Below, piece by piece: positions 16,223 through 24,810 of a stretch of 45,513 nt of DNA (position 1 is the stretch's first letter; the number at the start of each line of letters is the position of its first letter). The stretch comes from Methylobacterium sp. WSM2598 (lineage in GTDB: Bacteria; Pseudomonadota; Alphaproteobacteria; Rhizobiales; Beijerinckiaceae), in contig NZ_KB900609.1 of NCBI RefSeq assembly GCF_000379105.1, forward strand, positions 3,531,082-3,576,594, read 5' to 3'. The translations under genes and the position numbers were made by a program. The notes under the pieces are model-generated. The model had not been told where the DNA came from, did no database searches, and saw only the letters and a program-made list of their open reading frames with translations.

Positions 16223-17659
16223 TCACTCGGCCGGCTGCATGGCGCGGTCGGGATCGACCGAGGGGGCCGGCGTGATGCCGGCCGTGCGGATCGGCTTGCC
16301 GGCCTCGACGCCGGGCTCGCCGTAGGAGGGCGGCTTGCTCATCAGGCGCAGGATGTAGAGCACGCCCATCGAGAACACCGCGAAATAGATCAGCACGAAG
16401 GCGATCAGGGAGCCCGCGACGGCGGGCGCCGAGAGCGGCGAGGCGGAGTCGGCCGTGCGCAGCAGGCCGTAGACCGTGAAGGGCTGGCGGCCGACCTCGG
16501 TGGTGATCCAGCCCGCCACCACGGCGACGAAGCCCGCCGGCCCCATCGCCACCGCGAAGCGGTGCAGGAGGGGCCACTCGTAGAGCCGGCCGCGCAGCCG
16601 CGCGACGAGGCTGAGCAGGCCGAGGAACAGGATCAGGAAGCCGAGCCCCACCATCACCCGGAAGGACCAGAACACCACCGGGACCGGCGGCCAGTTCTCG
16701 CGCGGCACCGTGTCGAGGCCCTTCAGGGGCGCGTCGAGATCGTGCTTGAGGATGAGCGAGGAGAGCCGGGGGATCTCCAGGGCGTAGTCGACGCGGCCCG
16801 CCGCCTGGTTCGGCAGGCCGAACAGGATCAGGGGAGCGCCGGCCGGGTGGCTCTCGAAATGGCCCTCCATCGCCATCACCTTGGCGGGCTGGTGCTCCAG
16901 CGTGTTGAGCCCGTGCGCGTCGCCCGCCGCGATCTGGACCGGCGCCACCAGGGCCGCCATCCACATCGCCATCGAGAACATGGTGCGGGCGCCCTCGCTC
17001 GGGCCGCCGACGGCGCGGCGGCAGTCGCGCAGCAGGTGCCAGGCGCCCACCGCCCCGACCACCAGGGCGGTGGTCAGGTAGGCGGCCAGCACCATGTGCA
17101 CGAGCCGGTACGGGAAGGACGGGTTGAAGATGATCGCCCACCAATCCAGCGGGATCAGCTGGCCGGCCGCGTTGCTGCCGTAGCCCTGCGGCGTCTGCAT
17201 CCACGAATTCACCGACAGGATCCAGAAGGCCGAGAAGAAGGTGCCGACCGCCACCGCCAGCGTCGCCAGGAAGTGCAGGCGCGGCCCGACCTTGCTCATC
17301 CCGAACAGCATCACGCCGAGGAAGCCCGCCTCCAGGAAGAAGGCCGACAGCACCTCGTAGGCCATCAGCGGCCCCAGCACCGGCCCGGCCTTGTCCGAGA
17401 AGACCGACCAGTTCGTCCCGAACTGGTACGACATGACCAGCCCCGAGACGACGCCCATCGCGAAGGCGACGGCGAAGATCTTCACCCAGTACTTAAAGAG
17501 GTCGAGGTAGACGGAGCGCCCGGTGGCGAGCCAGAGGCCTTCGAGCACGGCGAGGTAGCTCGCGAGCCCGATCGAGAAGGCCGGGAAGATGATGTGGAAC
17601 GCCACCGTGAACCCGAACTGGATCCGGGCGAGCAGCAGGGCGTCCAAGGTCGACAGCAT
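16223..17659 (-). CDS. cydA: Cytochrome bd-type quinol oxidase subunit I, CIO type
   Basis: A 478-residue membrane protein carrying the three hemes. It shows the first heme-ligand region GFTVAFHIIFPAFSIGLA (His at about 22), the Glu-rich YEVLSAFFLEAGFLGVMLFG, and the quinol site region GWITTEVGRQPFTVYGLLRTADS. The Q-loop is the short form and GRQPFTVYGLLRTA resembles CioA more than E. coli CydA, so this is likely a cyanide-insensitive-type oxidase (inference). It leads the four-gene operon cydA-cydB-DUF2474-gbsR. Such oxidases support respiration under low oxygen or toxic stress. Confidence 0.95.
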   Translation of the reverse strand: MLSTLDALLLARIQFGFTVAFHIIFPAFSIGLASYLAVLEGLWLATGRSVYLDLFKYWVKIFAVAFAMGVVSGLVMSYQFGTNWSVFSDKAGPVLGPLMAYEVLSAFFLEAGFLGVMLFGMSKVGPRLHFLATLAVAVGTFFSAFWILSVNSWMQTPQGYGSNAAGQLIPLDWWAIIFNPSFPYRLVHMVLAAYLTTALVVGAVGAWHLLRDCRRAVGGPSEGARTMFSMAMWMAALVAPVQIAAGDAHGLNTLEHQPAKVMAMEGHFESHPAGAPLILFGLPNQAAGRVDYALEIPRLSSLILKHDLDAPLKGLDTVPRENWPPVPVVFWSFRVMVGLGFLILFLGLLSLVARLRGRLYEWPLLHRFAVAMGPAGFVAVVAGWITTEVGRQPFTVYGLLRTADSASPLSAPAVAGSLIAFVLIYFAVFSMGVLYILRLMSKPPSYGEPGVEAGKPIRTAGITPAPSVDPDRAMQPAE

Positions 17660-17703
17660 GACGTATCCCCGTTCGAGGCCGACACCTGCGTCCTATCTCG
17701 CCA

Positions 17704-17721
17704 TTTCAGGAATTTCCGAAA
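17704..17721. promoter_or_regulatory. Candidate operator/promoter region of the cyd operon
   Basis: TTTCAGGAATTTCCGAAA, 45-62 bp upstream of cydA, has a perfect GGAA-T-TTCC core and TTTC/GAAA flanks. On the minus strand GATAGG follows as a possible -10. Binding by the operon's own GbsR-type regulator is a guess from position. Confidence 0.3.
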
Positions 17722-17808
17722 GTCCCGAAGCGCCGCGGCGCATCGCCGCGACGGCCCGGCGGCAGCCGCGCGGCGCGGGGCCCGGCCGGACGCCGCGCGG
17801 GCGCCCGC

Positions 17809-18783
17809 TCAGGGTCGCAGCAGCACCTTGCCGACCGCCTCGCGGCGCGAGAGCACGCCGAGGGCTTCCGCGGCGCGCTCCAGCGGGTAGACGCCGTGCA
17901 CCTTCGCGGTGAGGCGGCCCTCGGCCACCAGGGCGAGGAGGCGGGCCTGGTTGCGGGCGTGTGCCTCGGGCTCGTTCCTCACGAAGGCGCCCCAGTGCAC
18001 GCCCTGCACGTCGATGCCCTTGAGGAGCACGAGGTTGAGCGGGATCTTGGGGATCGGCCCGGCCGCGAACCCGATCACCAGGAACCGGCCCTTCCAGTTG
18101 AGGGAGCGCAGGGCCGGCTCCGAGAAGTCGCCGCCGACGGGATCGTAGACCACGTCGATCCCGGCCGCGCCGCCGAGCCGGCGCAGGCCCTCGCGCAGGT
18201 TCTCCTCGGAATAGTCGAGGACGAGGTCGGCGCCGTGGGCCCTGGCCGCCTCCAGCTTGTCCGCCGAGGAGGCGCAGGCGATGACGCGCGCGCCCATGGC
18301 GTGGCCGAGCTCGACCGCCGCGAGCCCGACCCCGCCGGAGGCCCCGAGGACGACGAGGGTCTCGCCCGCCCGCAGGGCGGCGCGGTCCTGCAGGGCATGC
18401 AGGGAGGTGCCGTAGGTGACGGTGAGGCCCGCGGCCTGCTCGTCGCCGACCCCGTCGGGGATGGGGCTCAGGGCCTCGCGGCGGGCCAGGATCGTCTCCC
18501 GGCAGGTGCCGTGGCCGAGATGGGCGATGACGCGCTCGCCGACCCGCAGGCCCTCGACGCCCGGCCCGACCGCCTCGACGATCCCGGCGGCCTCCGCGCC
18601 CGGCGAGAAGGGCAGGTCCGGCTTGACCTGGTAGCGGCCGGCGATGATCAGCGTGTCGAAGAAGTTCAGGGCCGCCACGGTCACCCGGACGCGCACCTCG
18701 CCCGGCCCCGGCACGGGATCCGGCAGATCCGCGATCACCAGATCCTCCGGCCCGCCGAGCGTCTTGCACAGGAGCGCCTTCAT
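17809..18783 (-). CDS. NADPH:quinone oxidoreductase family protein (zinc-free MDR)
   Basis: A 324-residue medium-chain dehydrogenase/reductase. The N-terminal GroES-like domain has VRVTVAALNFFDTLIIAGRYQVKPDLPFSPGAEAAGIV. The nucleotide-binding Rossmann domain has VVLGASGGVGLAAVELGHAMGARVIA (about residues 143-168). Catalytic zinc ligands are absent, as in the quinone oxidoreductase (QOR) branch. NADPH use is inferred from the family; the substrate is unknown, probably quinones or enoyl compounds. The start at 18783 has GGGAGGGACGGTG upstream. It is monocistronic between the cyd operon and the flippase gene. Confidence 0.88.
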   Translation of the reverse strand: MKALLCKTLGGPEDLVIADLPDPVPGPGEVRVRVTVAALNFFDTLIIAGRYQVKPDLPFSPGAEAAGIVEAVGPGVEGLRVGERVIAHLGHGTCRETILARREALSPIPDGVGDEQAAGLTVTYGTSLHALQDRAALRAGETLVVLGASGGVGLAAVELGHAMGARVIACASSADKLEAARAHGADLVLDYSEENLREGLRRLGGAAGIDVVYDPVGGDFSEPALRSLNWKGRFLVIGFAAGPIPKIPLNLVLLKGIDVQGVHWGAFVRNEPEAHARNQARLLALVAEGRLTAKVHGVYPLERAAEALGVLSRREAVGKVLLRP

Positions 18784-18932
18784 CACCGTCCCTCCCCGCC
18801 GCCGGTCCGGCGGCCTCGGCCCCTGCGTGAGGCAGGCGCGGCCGGCTGGCAAGGGCGGGCGTGATCCGCTCTCCCCGGCGCGCGGCGGCGCGCCGCGCCC
18901 GGAGGTGCCGGCCGCGCGGGCGCGTCCGGCCC

Positions 18933-20303
18933 TCACCCCCCGCTCAGGACGGCGCGGCCCCGGACGCCCTCCCGCGTCGGCGCGGCCCTCCGCGCGCCCG
19001 GCAGGAGCGAGAGCGCGTCGGTGCGGATCTCCCCGAGCCGGCGCAGGACGAGCGCGGTGGCGAGGATCCAGGCGGCGTAGCTCGCGAGGACCGCGCCGGC
19101 GGCGCCGGTCACGCCGAAGGCGGGCGTCAGCGCGAGATTGGCCGCCACCAGGACCAGCAGGGCGAGAACGCAGAGCCGCGCGTTGAGCCCCTGCGCGCCC
19201 GTGAGGGTCACCAGGTGGGCGCTCGGTCCGGCGAGGGCGCGCAGGAGCTGGCTGCCGACCAGGATGGCGAGCGCCGCGGCGCCGTGCGGGAATTCGGGGC
19301 CGAACAGCGAGAGGAGCGGCGCGCCCGCGACCAGGACCGCGGCGAGGGCTGCCAGCGTCGCGGCGCCGGGCAGGGCGAGCGAGCGGCGCACGATCCGGCG
19401 CATCGCCGCGTGGTCGCCGGCCCGGCGGGCATCGGCGAGGTCCGGCACCGCCATCTGCTGCGTCACCTGGACGACGTAGCCGACCAGGAGCGCGAGCTTG
19501 AGGCAGAGGCCGAACACCGCCACCTCGGCCTTCGGCAGGAACGGCGTCACGCAGAGGATGCCGAGATCCGCGAAGATGTTGGTGTAGATCGAGAGCAGCA
19601 TCAGGGAATGCGCCTCGCGCCGCCAGCGCCGCCTGAGCCGGCGCGCGCTCCGTCCCGGCGCGCGCCGGGGCGGCAGGTGGGGCAGGAGCAGCCGGAGCTG
19701 CACCACGGCGATCAGGACGGTCAGTCCCGTGAACAGGGCCGTGACGGCGTCGCCCGTCGCTCCCGGCCAGGCGAGGCGCAGCCCGACCACGAGGACCAGG
19801 AAGACGGCCGGCCGCACGATCCCCTCGGGCACGTAGCACAGGCCGAACAGCCGGATCGCGCCGGCGAGATTGGTGAACAGGGTGAGGCTCGTCGTCGCCA
19901 GGACGAGCAGGCCCGCCAGCAGCCCGCAATGGCGCGTCGTGGCGTCGAGGCCCGGCGCGAGCAGGCTCGCCCCGGCGATCAGCCCCGAGAACAGGGCGGC
20001 GGCCGCGAGGCTGTCCCGGCGCGCCGTCGCCACGAAGGCGGCGAACAGGCGCCGGCGGGCCGGCGACCGGTAGCGGGCCGCGAAGCGCGAGGCGATCTGC
20101 GTGTAGCCCTGGGTCGCGAGGAGACCGGCCACGATCGCGAGGCTCGTCGCCGCGTAGAACAGGCCGAGGTCGTGGGCGCCCACGAAACGGGCGAGGAAGG
20201 CCTGGGCGACGAAGCCGAAGCCCGCGCCGCCGAGGCGGATGGCCGCGAGGGCCGCCGAGCCGGTGAGCAGCCGGGCGAGCCGGGCGGGTGGCCGGACGGT
20301 CAC
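18933..20303 (-). CDS. Polysaccharide/lipid-flippase-like membrane protein (MOP superfamily)
   Basis: A 456-residue protein with about 12-14 hydrophobic segments and basic loops (RLRRRWRREAHS). The layout and N-terminal LLTGSAALAAIRLGGAGFGFVAQAFLARFVGAHDLGLFY match Wzx/RfbX-type oligosaccharide flippases. Such proteins move lipid-linked glycans across the inner membrane. It begins with GTG at 20303, and this GTG overlaps the metA stop by 4 bp (GTGA), so translation is coupled to metA. No glycosyltransferases lie nearby. Its place in a methionine operon is odd and may reflect simple polar expression or an unknown role. Confidence 0.8.
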   Translation of the reverse strand: MTVRPPARLARLLTGSAALAAIRLGGAGFGFVAQAFLARFVGAHDLGLFYAATSLAIVAGLLATQGYTQIASRFAARYRSPARRRLFAAFVATARRDSLAAAALFSGLIAGASLLAPGLDATTRHCGLLAGLLVLATTSLTLFTNLAGAIRLFGLCYVPEGIVRPAVFLVLVVGLRLAWPGATGDAVTALFTGLTVLIAVVQLRLLLPHLPPRRAPGRSARRLRRRWRREAHSLMLLSIYTNIFADLGILCVTPFLPKAEVAVFGLCLKLALLVGYVVQVTQQMAVPDLADARRAGDHAAMRRIVRRSLALPGAATLAALAAVLVAGAPLLSLFGPEFPHGAAALAILVGSQLLRALAGPSAHLVTLTGAQGLNARLCVLALLVLVAANLALTPAFGVTGAAGAVLASYAAWILATALVLRRLGEIRTDALSLLPGARRAAPTREGVRGRAVLSGG

Positions 20304-21247
20304 GGCGCCGCCGCGGCGCCGGCCCGGGCGCCCCGGCGGGTCGCCACGAGGGAGAGCCAGTTCCGGAACAGCTGCGCGGCCACCGGCGGCCAGGCCGGCG
20401 CGGCGGGCGGCGCGCAGGACGGCTCGCCCGCCCACCCGCCCCGGGCGTGGTCGTCGAGCGCCGCCTCGATCTCAGGGTCGAAGTAGTGGACGGGGCGGTC
20501 CGGGGGCTCGGCCCGCTCGCCGCGCCCGAAGCGCTTGAGGTCGCGCCGGTACTCGCGGGCGAGGCTGTCCGGGTCGTATTCGGGGTGGCCCTGCAGGAAG
20601 ACCAGCAGGCTGCGCTCGGGCTTCACGAACAGGTCGACCCCCGCCTCGTCCGAGCGCGTCAGCACGTGGTAGCCGGACGCGGCGAGATCCGCCTCGGCGA
20701 GGTCGTTCCAGCGGGAATGCGGCACCGGCAGCACCGCGGGCATCCCGGCGAGGAGCGGGTGGGCCGCCACCGGCCGGCAGGCGAAGATCCCGGAGCGCTT
20801 GCGCGCCATGCGCCGCCGGGCGATGCCGTCGAGGTGCAGCACCGCCGCGTGGGCCGCGAGGCACGAGAACAGCGTCGAGACCGTGTGGTCGCGCGCCCAG
20901 TCGATCACGCCGGCCAGGGCCGGCCAGTAGGGCTCGTCGCGCAGGTCGGCCGCGCGCGGCTCGCAGCCCGTGACGATGAGCGCGTCGAGCCCGGCGCCCT
21001 CCAGGGCGTCGGCCGGCGCCGAGAGGGGCGCCAGCATGTCCCGGGCCTCGGGCCCGCGGTCGATCTCCGGCAGGTGGAAGCGCAGCAGGCGCACCTCGCG
21101 CCCGAGCAGGGCGGCGAATTGGCGGTCCGTCGCGGCGAGCGCGGCGTCCGGCATGTTGTTGAGGAGACCGACGGTGAGGCGGTCGCGGGGCGCGGCCGGC
21201 CGCGGCCGGCCCGCCCGGGCGAGCGGCGGGGTGGCGGGCTTGAGCAT
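20300..21247 (-). CDS. metA: Homoserine O-acyltransferase, MetA/HTS family
   Basis: A 315-residue enzyme of the homoserine trans-succinylase type (class-I glutamine-amidotransferase-like fold). It acylates homoserine for methionine synthesis. Visible features are LTVGLLNNMPDAALAATDRQFAALLG, VTGCEP, the nucleophile Cys in STLFSCLAAHAAV, and the His/Glu partners in LLVFLQGHPEYDPDSLAREYRRD. Whether the donor is succinyl- or acetyl-CoA cannot be told by eye. It lies between metY (17 bp upstream) and the flippase gene (4-bp overlap), so all three form one operon. The C-terminal tail is Ala/Arg-rich. Confidence 0.88.
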   Translation of the reverse strand: MLKPATPPLARAGRPRPAAPRDRLTVGLLNNMPDAALAATDRQFAALLGREVRLLRFHLPEIDRGPEARDMLAPLSAPADALEGAGLDALIVTGCEPRAADLRDEPYWPALAGVIDWARDHTVSTLFSCLAAHAAVLHLDGIARRRMARKRSGIFACRPVAAHPLLAGMPAVLPVPHSRWNDLAEADLAASGYHVLTRSDEAGVDLFVKPERSLLVFLQGHPEYDPDSLAREYRRDLKRFGRGERAEPPDRPVHYFDPEIEAALDDHARGGWAGEPSCAPPAAPAWPPVAAQLFRNWLSLVATRRGARAGAAAAP

Positions 21248-21264
21248 CGCGCGGCGGCTCCCGC

Positions 21265-22563
21265 TCACTCGGCGGCGCGCAGCAGGCTGCGGCCCGCGGC
21301 CTCGAGCGCCTGGTCGAGGTCGGCCAGGATGTCGTCGCTGTGCTCGATGCCGACCGAGAGCCGGATCGTCTCCGGCAGCACCCCGGCGTGGCGCTGCTCC
21401 TCGGGCGACATCTGCCGGTGGGTGGTCGAGGCCGGGTGGCAGGCGAGCGACTTCGCGTCCCCGATATTGACGAGCCGCTTGACCAGCGTGAGGGCGTCGT
21501 AGAAGGCCGCCCCGCCCGCGTAGCCCCCCTGCACCCCGAAGGTGAGGAGCGAGGAGGCCCGCCCGCCGAGGTACTTGCGCGCCATCGGGTAGTGCGGGCT
21601 GTCGGGGAAGCCGGCGTAGTTCACCCAGGCGACCCGCGGATCGTCGCGCAGGAATTCGGCGACCTTGCGGGCATTCTCCACGTGGCGCTCGACCCGCAGG
21701 GCCACGGTCTCGATGCCCTGCAGCAGCAGGAAGGCGCTGAAGGGGGCCAGCACCGCGCCGGTCGTGCGCTGGTAGACGCTGCGCGCCCGCTCGGCGAAGG
21801 CGCTCGCCCCGAACCGCTCCGCGTAGACGAGGCCGTGATAGGACGCGTCCGGCTTGCAGAACATCGGGAACCGCTCGGGATGGGCGAGCCACGGGAAGCG
21901 CCCGCCATCCACGATGATGCCGCCGAGCGTGGTGCCGTGCCCGCCCATGAACTTGGTGAGCGAGGCGATCACGATGTCGGCCCCGTGGTCGAGGGGCCGC
22001 ATCAGGATCGGCGTCGCGACCGTGTTGTCGACCACCAGGGGCACGCCGTGGGCGTGCGCCACCTCGGCGAGGGCGGCGATGTCGCAGATGTTGCCGGCCG
22101 GGTTGCCAATGCTCTCGCAATAGACCGCGCGGGTGTCGGCATCGATCAGGCGGGCGACCGCCTCGGGCGCGTCGCTCGCGGCGAAGCGCGTGTGGATGCC
22201 CTGGCGGGGCAGGACATGCGCGAAGAGGGTGTGGGTGGTGCCGTAGAGCTGCGGCACCGAGACGATGTTGCCGCCGCAATCGGCCAGCGTCGCGATGGCG
22301 TAGTGCAGGGCCGCCTGGCCGGTCGCGACGCTGAGCGCCGCCACCCCGCCCTCCAGTTCGGCCACCCGGCGCTCCAGCACCGCGTTGGTCGGGTTGGCGA
22401 TCCGGCTGTAGCGGTAGCCCGGCATTTCCAGGTTGAACAGCGCGGCGCCGTGCTCCGCGCTGTCGAAGGCGTAGGCGGCGGTCTGGTAGATCGGGACGGC
22501 GACGGCCTTGGTCGTCGGATCGTCCTCGTAGCCGGCATGGATCGCGATCGTCTCAGGCCGCAT
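21265..22563 (-). CDS. metY: O-acetyl/succinyl-homoserine sulfhydrylase
   Basis: A 432-residue PLP enzyme of the Cys/Met metabolism family that forms homocysteine from O-acylhomoserine and sulfide. Marks are TIAIHAGYEDDPTTKAVAVPIYQT, YRYSRIANPTNAVLERRVAELEGG, the PLP-lysine region IVIASLTKFMGGHGTTLGG, and the C-terminal LSVGIEHSDDILADLDQAL. The frame stays open far upstream, but MRPETIAIHAG at 22563 is the family start. It heads the metY-metA-flippase operon. The SAM-II riboswitch often found before such genes in alphaproteobacteria was looked for in the leader (22564-22750) and not seen. Confidence 0.95.
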   Translation of the reverse strand: MRPETIAIHAGYEDDPTTKAVAVPIYQTAAYAFDSAEHGAALFNLEMPGYRYSRIANPTNAVLERRVAELEGGVAALSVATGQAALHYAIATLADCGGNIVSVPQLYGTTHTLFAHVLPRQGIHTRFAASDAPEAVARLIDADTRAVYCESIGNPAGNICDIAALAEVAHAHGVPLVVDNTVATPILMRPLDHGADIVIASLTKFMGGHGTTLGGIIVDGGRFPWLAHPERFPMFCKPDASYHGLVYAERFGASAFAERARSVYQRTTGAVLAPFSAFLLLQGIETVALRVERHVENARKVAEFLRDDPRVAWVNYAGFPDSPHYPMARKYLGGRASSLLTFGVQGGYAGGAAFYDALTLVKRLVNIGDAKSLACHPASTTHRQMSPEEQRHAGVLPETIRLSVGIEHSDDILADLDQALEAAGRSLLRAAE

Positions 22564-22871
22564 GGCGTCGTCCTTGGGAAACCTCGTGCGCCCCGCCCTG
22601 CAAGCGCCGAACCGACCCGGATGTCTCAGAATCGGACGATCGCTCCGGTGCAGGCCGTCGCGGGCAGAAGACTGACCGCCATATCCTTGCGGCTTGCTTC
22701 CCGCCCGCGCGGAAAACCGGGCTCGTCGGGCGGGAACCGGCCGCATGCTGAAGAATGTCTTTCGCAGATCGCTCGGAGCGCGGGAGCGCGCGGCGTCGCA
22801 CGCGCCGCAAGCCTTGCTTAAGCCTTGCGCCGCAGGGTCGGGGCAGCGGGTGCGGGCGGGGAGTTCGGCGG

Positions 22872-24650
22872 ATGATGAGCGCAGGTGCGGCCGTGGCCCG
22901 GGCGGGCTCATCCGCCGCGGGCGGGTGGCTCGGGGCGCTGGAGCGCACGGCGCGCATCGGCCAGCAGCCCTGGCGCACCCTGCCGCGGGTGATCGACGAA
23001 CTCGGCGAGCGCCACGGCGAGGCCCCGGCCCTGATCGGCGAGCGGGGGCGCCTCAGCCACGCGGGCCTCGCCGCGCTGTGCCGGCGCTACGCCCGCTGGG
23101 CCCTGGCGCAGGGTCTCGGGCCCGGCGCCGCGGTCGGCCTGATGCTGCCGAACGGGCCCGACACGATGGCGGCCTGGCTCGGGCTGAGCCGGGTCGGCGT
23201 GCGGGTCGCCCTGCTCAACACCCACCTCACCGGGGCGGGCCTCGCCCATTGCATCGCGGCGGCCTCGCCCTCGCACCTGATCGTCGGGCCGGAGCTGCGG
23301 GCCGCCTGCGAGGGCGCCGCGCCGCACCTCGCCGAGCGGCCGCGCCTGCTCTGGGCGGACGACCTCGCGGGAGCCCTCGCGGCGCTCGACCCGGGCCCCT
23401 TCGCGGCGGCCGAGGAGCGCGGCGTCACGCTGGCGGACACCGCCCTCTACATCTACACCTCGGGCACGACCGGCCTGCCGAAGGCCGCCCGGGTGAGCCA
23501 CCACCGGGTGATGACCTGGAGCCACTGGTTCGCGGGCCTCAACGCGACCGGACCGACGGACCGGCTCTACAGCTGCCTGCCGATGTACCACAGCGTCGGC
23601 GGCGTGGTGGCGCCCGGGAGCGTGATCGTGGGCGGCGGCGCCGCCGTGCTGCGCGAGCGCTTCTCGGCCCGTCGCTTCTGGGACGACGTGGTCGCGGAAC
23701 GCTGCACCATCATCCAGTACATCGGCGAACTCTGCCGCTACCTGCTGAACGCGCCCGCCCACCCGCTGGAGCGCGCCCACGCGCTGCGCCTCGCCACCGG
23801 CAACGGGCTGCGCCCCGAGATCTGGGAGGCGTTCCAGGCGCGGTTCGCGATCCCCCGCATCCTCGAATTCTACGCCGCGACCGAGGGCACCCTCTCTCTC
23901 TGCAACGTCGAGGGCCGGGTCGGTGCGGTCGGGCGGGTGCCGCCCTTCCTGGCGCATTCCTCCCCGGCCGCCCTCGTCCGGCACGATCCGGAGACCGGCG
24001 CGCCGGCCCGCGGCCCGGACGGGCTCTGCCTGCGCTGCCCGCCGGGCGAGGCCGGGGAGCTGATCGGGCGCCTCGCGCGCGAGGTCGGCAGCCAGCGCTT
24101 CGAGGGCTATACCAGCGAGGCGGCGAGCGAGGCCAAGGTCCTGCGCGACGTGTTCGCCCCCGGCGACGCGTGGTTCCGCACCGGGGACCTGATGCGGGTC
24201 GACCGGCAGGGCTTCTACAGCTTCGTGGACCGGGTCGGGGACACCTTCCGCTGGAAGGGCGAGAACGTGGCGACGACGGAGGTGGCGGCGGCGCTCGCGC
24301 GGGCGCCGGGCGTGACCGAGGCGGTGGTGTACGGGGTCGCCGTCCCGGGCACGGAGGGGCGCGCCGGCATGGCGGCGCTGACCGTGGCGGAGGGCTTCGA
24401 GCTCGCCGGCCTGCGGGCGCATCTCGCCGCCGAACTGCCCGCCTACGCGCGCCCGCTCTTCCTGCGGCTGTGCCGGGATTTCGAGATCACCGAGACCTTC
24501 AAGCAGAAGAAGCAGGCGCTGGTCGAGGCGGGGTTCGATCCGGCGCGGACGGGCGACCCGCTCTATTTCGACGACGCCGCGCAGGGGGCCTACGTGCCGC
24601 TCGACGCGGAGCTGCACGGGCGCATCGTGGGCGGGGACGTGCGGGTCTGA
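22872..24650 (+). CDS. Long-chain/very-long-chain acyl-CoA synthetase (FATP-like)
   Basis: A 592-residue AMP-forming acyl-CoA ligase. The P-loop motif YIYTSGTTGLPKAA is at about 190-203, the mid motif ILEFYAATEGTLSLCNVEGRVGAVGR is FATP/FadD6-like, the A8-type motif DRVGDTFRWKGENVATTEV follows, and the C-terminal lysine lies in ETFKQKKQALVEAGFDP. It activates fatty acids with ATP and CoA. The start at 22872 (an ATGATG pair) follows GGGGAG at 9 nt; the frame extends upstream to 22755 but with no protein character. Its TGA stop (24648-24650) is the first triplet of palindromic element copy 3. It is divergent from metY. Confidence 0.9.
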   Translation: MMSAGAAVARAGSSAAGGWLGALERTARIGQQPWRTLPRVIDELGERHGEAPALIGERGRLSHAGLAALCRRYARWALAQGLGPGAAVGLMLPNGPDTMAAWLGLSRVGVRVALLNTHLTGAGLAHCIAAASPSHLIVGPELRAACEGAAPHLAERPRLLWADDLAGALAALDPGPFAAAEERGVTLADTALYIYTSGTTGLPKAARVSHHRVMTWSHWFAGLNATGPTDRLYSCLPMYHSVGGVVAPGSVIVGGGAAVLRERFSARRFWDDVVAERCTIIQYIGELCRYLLNAPAHPLERAHALRLATGNGLRPEIWEAFQARFAIPRILEFYAATEGTLSLCNVEGRVGAVGRVPPFLAHSSPAALVRHDPETGAPARGPDGLCLRCPPGEAGELIGRLAREVGSQRFEGYTSEAASEAKVLRDVFAPGDAWFRTGDLMRVDRQGFYSFVDRVGDTFRWKGENVATTEVAAALARAPGVTEAVVYGVAVPGTEGRAGMAALTVAEGFELAGLRAHLAAELPAYARPLFLRLCRDFEITETFKQKKQALVEAGFDPARTGDPLYFDDAAQGAYVPLDAELHGRIVGGDVRV

Positions 24651-24770
24651 TCCGGGATCCGCTTGATCGAAGCGGATCCCGGATCACGAGCCCGCACGGC
24701 GCCTGAGCGAAGACAACATCCGCCTTGCCGAAATGGGAGATGGCGAAGCCATCAACCGGATGTCGGATGA
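24647..24770. repeat. Palindromic intergenic repeat element, copy 3
   Basis: Hairpin A has arms 24648-24664 and 24670-24686 with loop GATCG, identical to copy 1 in both arms and the loop. The spacer CGGCGCCTGAGCGA follows, then a second part that closely resembles copy 2 (CATCAACCGGATG... near the end). As in gatB, the element supplies the stop codon of the upstream gene. Confidence 0.85.
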
Positions 24771-24772
24771 TC

Positions 24773-24799
24773 CCAGCGGTCATGTCCCATGACCGCTGG
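24773..24799. terminator. Hairpin between convergent acyl-CoA synthetase and parC
   Basis: Perfect 12-bp arms CCAGCGGTCATG (24773-24784) and CATGACCGCTGG (24788-24799) have a 3-nt loop and lie just behind the parC stop. There is no T-run. It is a possible bidirectional terminator, or part of the neighbouring repeat element. Confidence 0.5.
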
Positions 24800-24810
24800 T
24801 TCCGTCTCGG

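Noticed and set aside
22564..22750. SAM-II riboswitch before metY
   Set aside because: Expected by analogy in alphaproteobacteria, but the conserved pseudoknot core bases were not found by eye; a covariance search would settle it.
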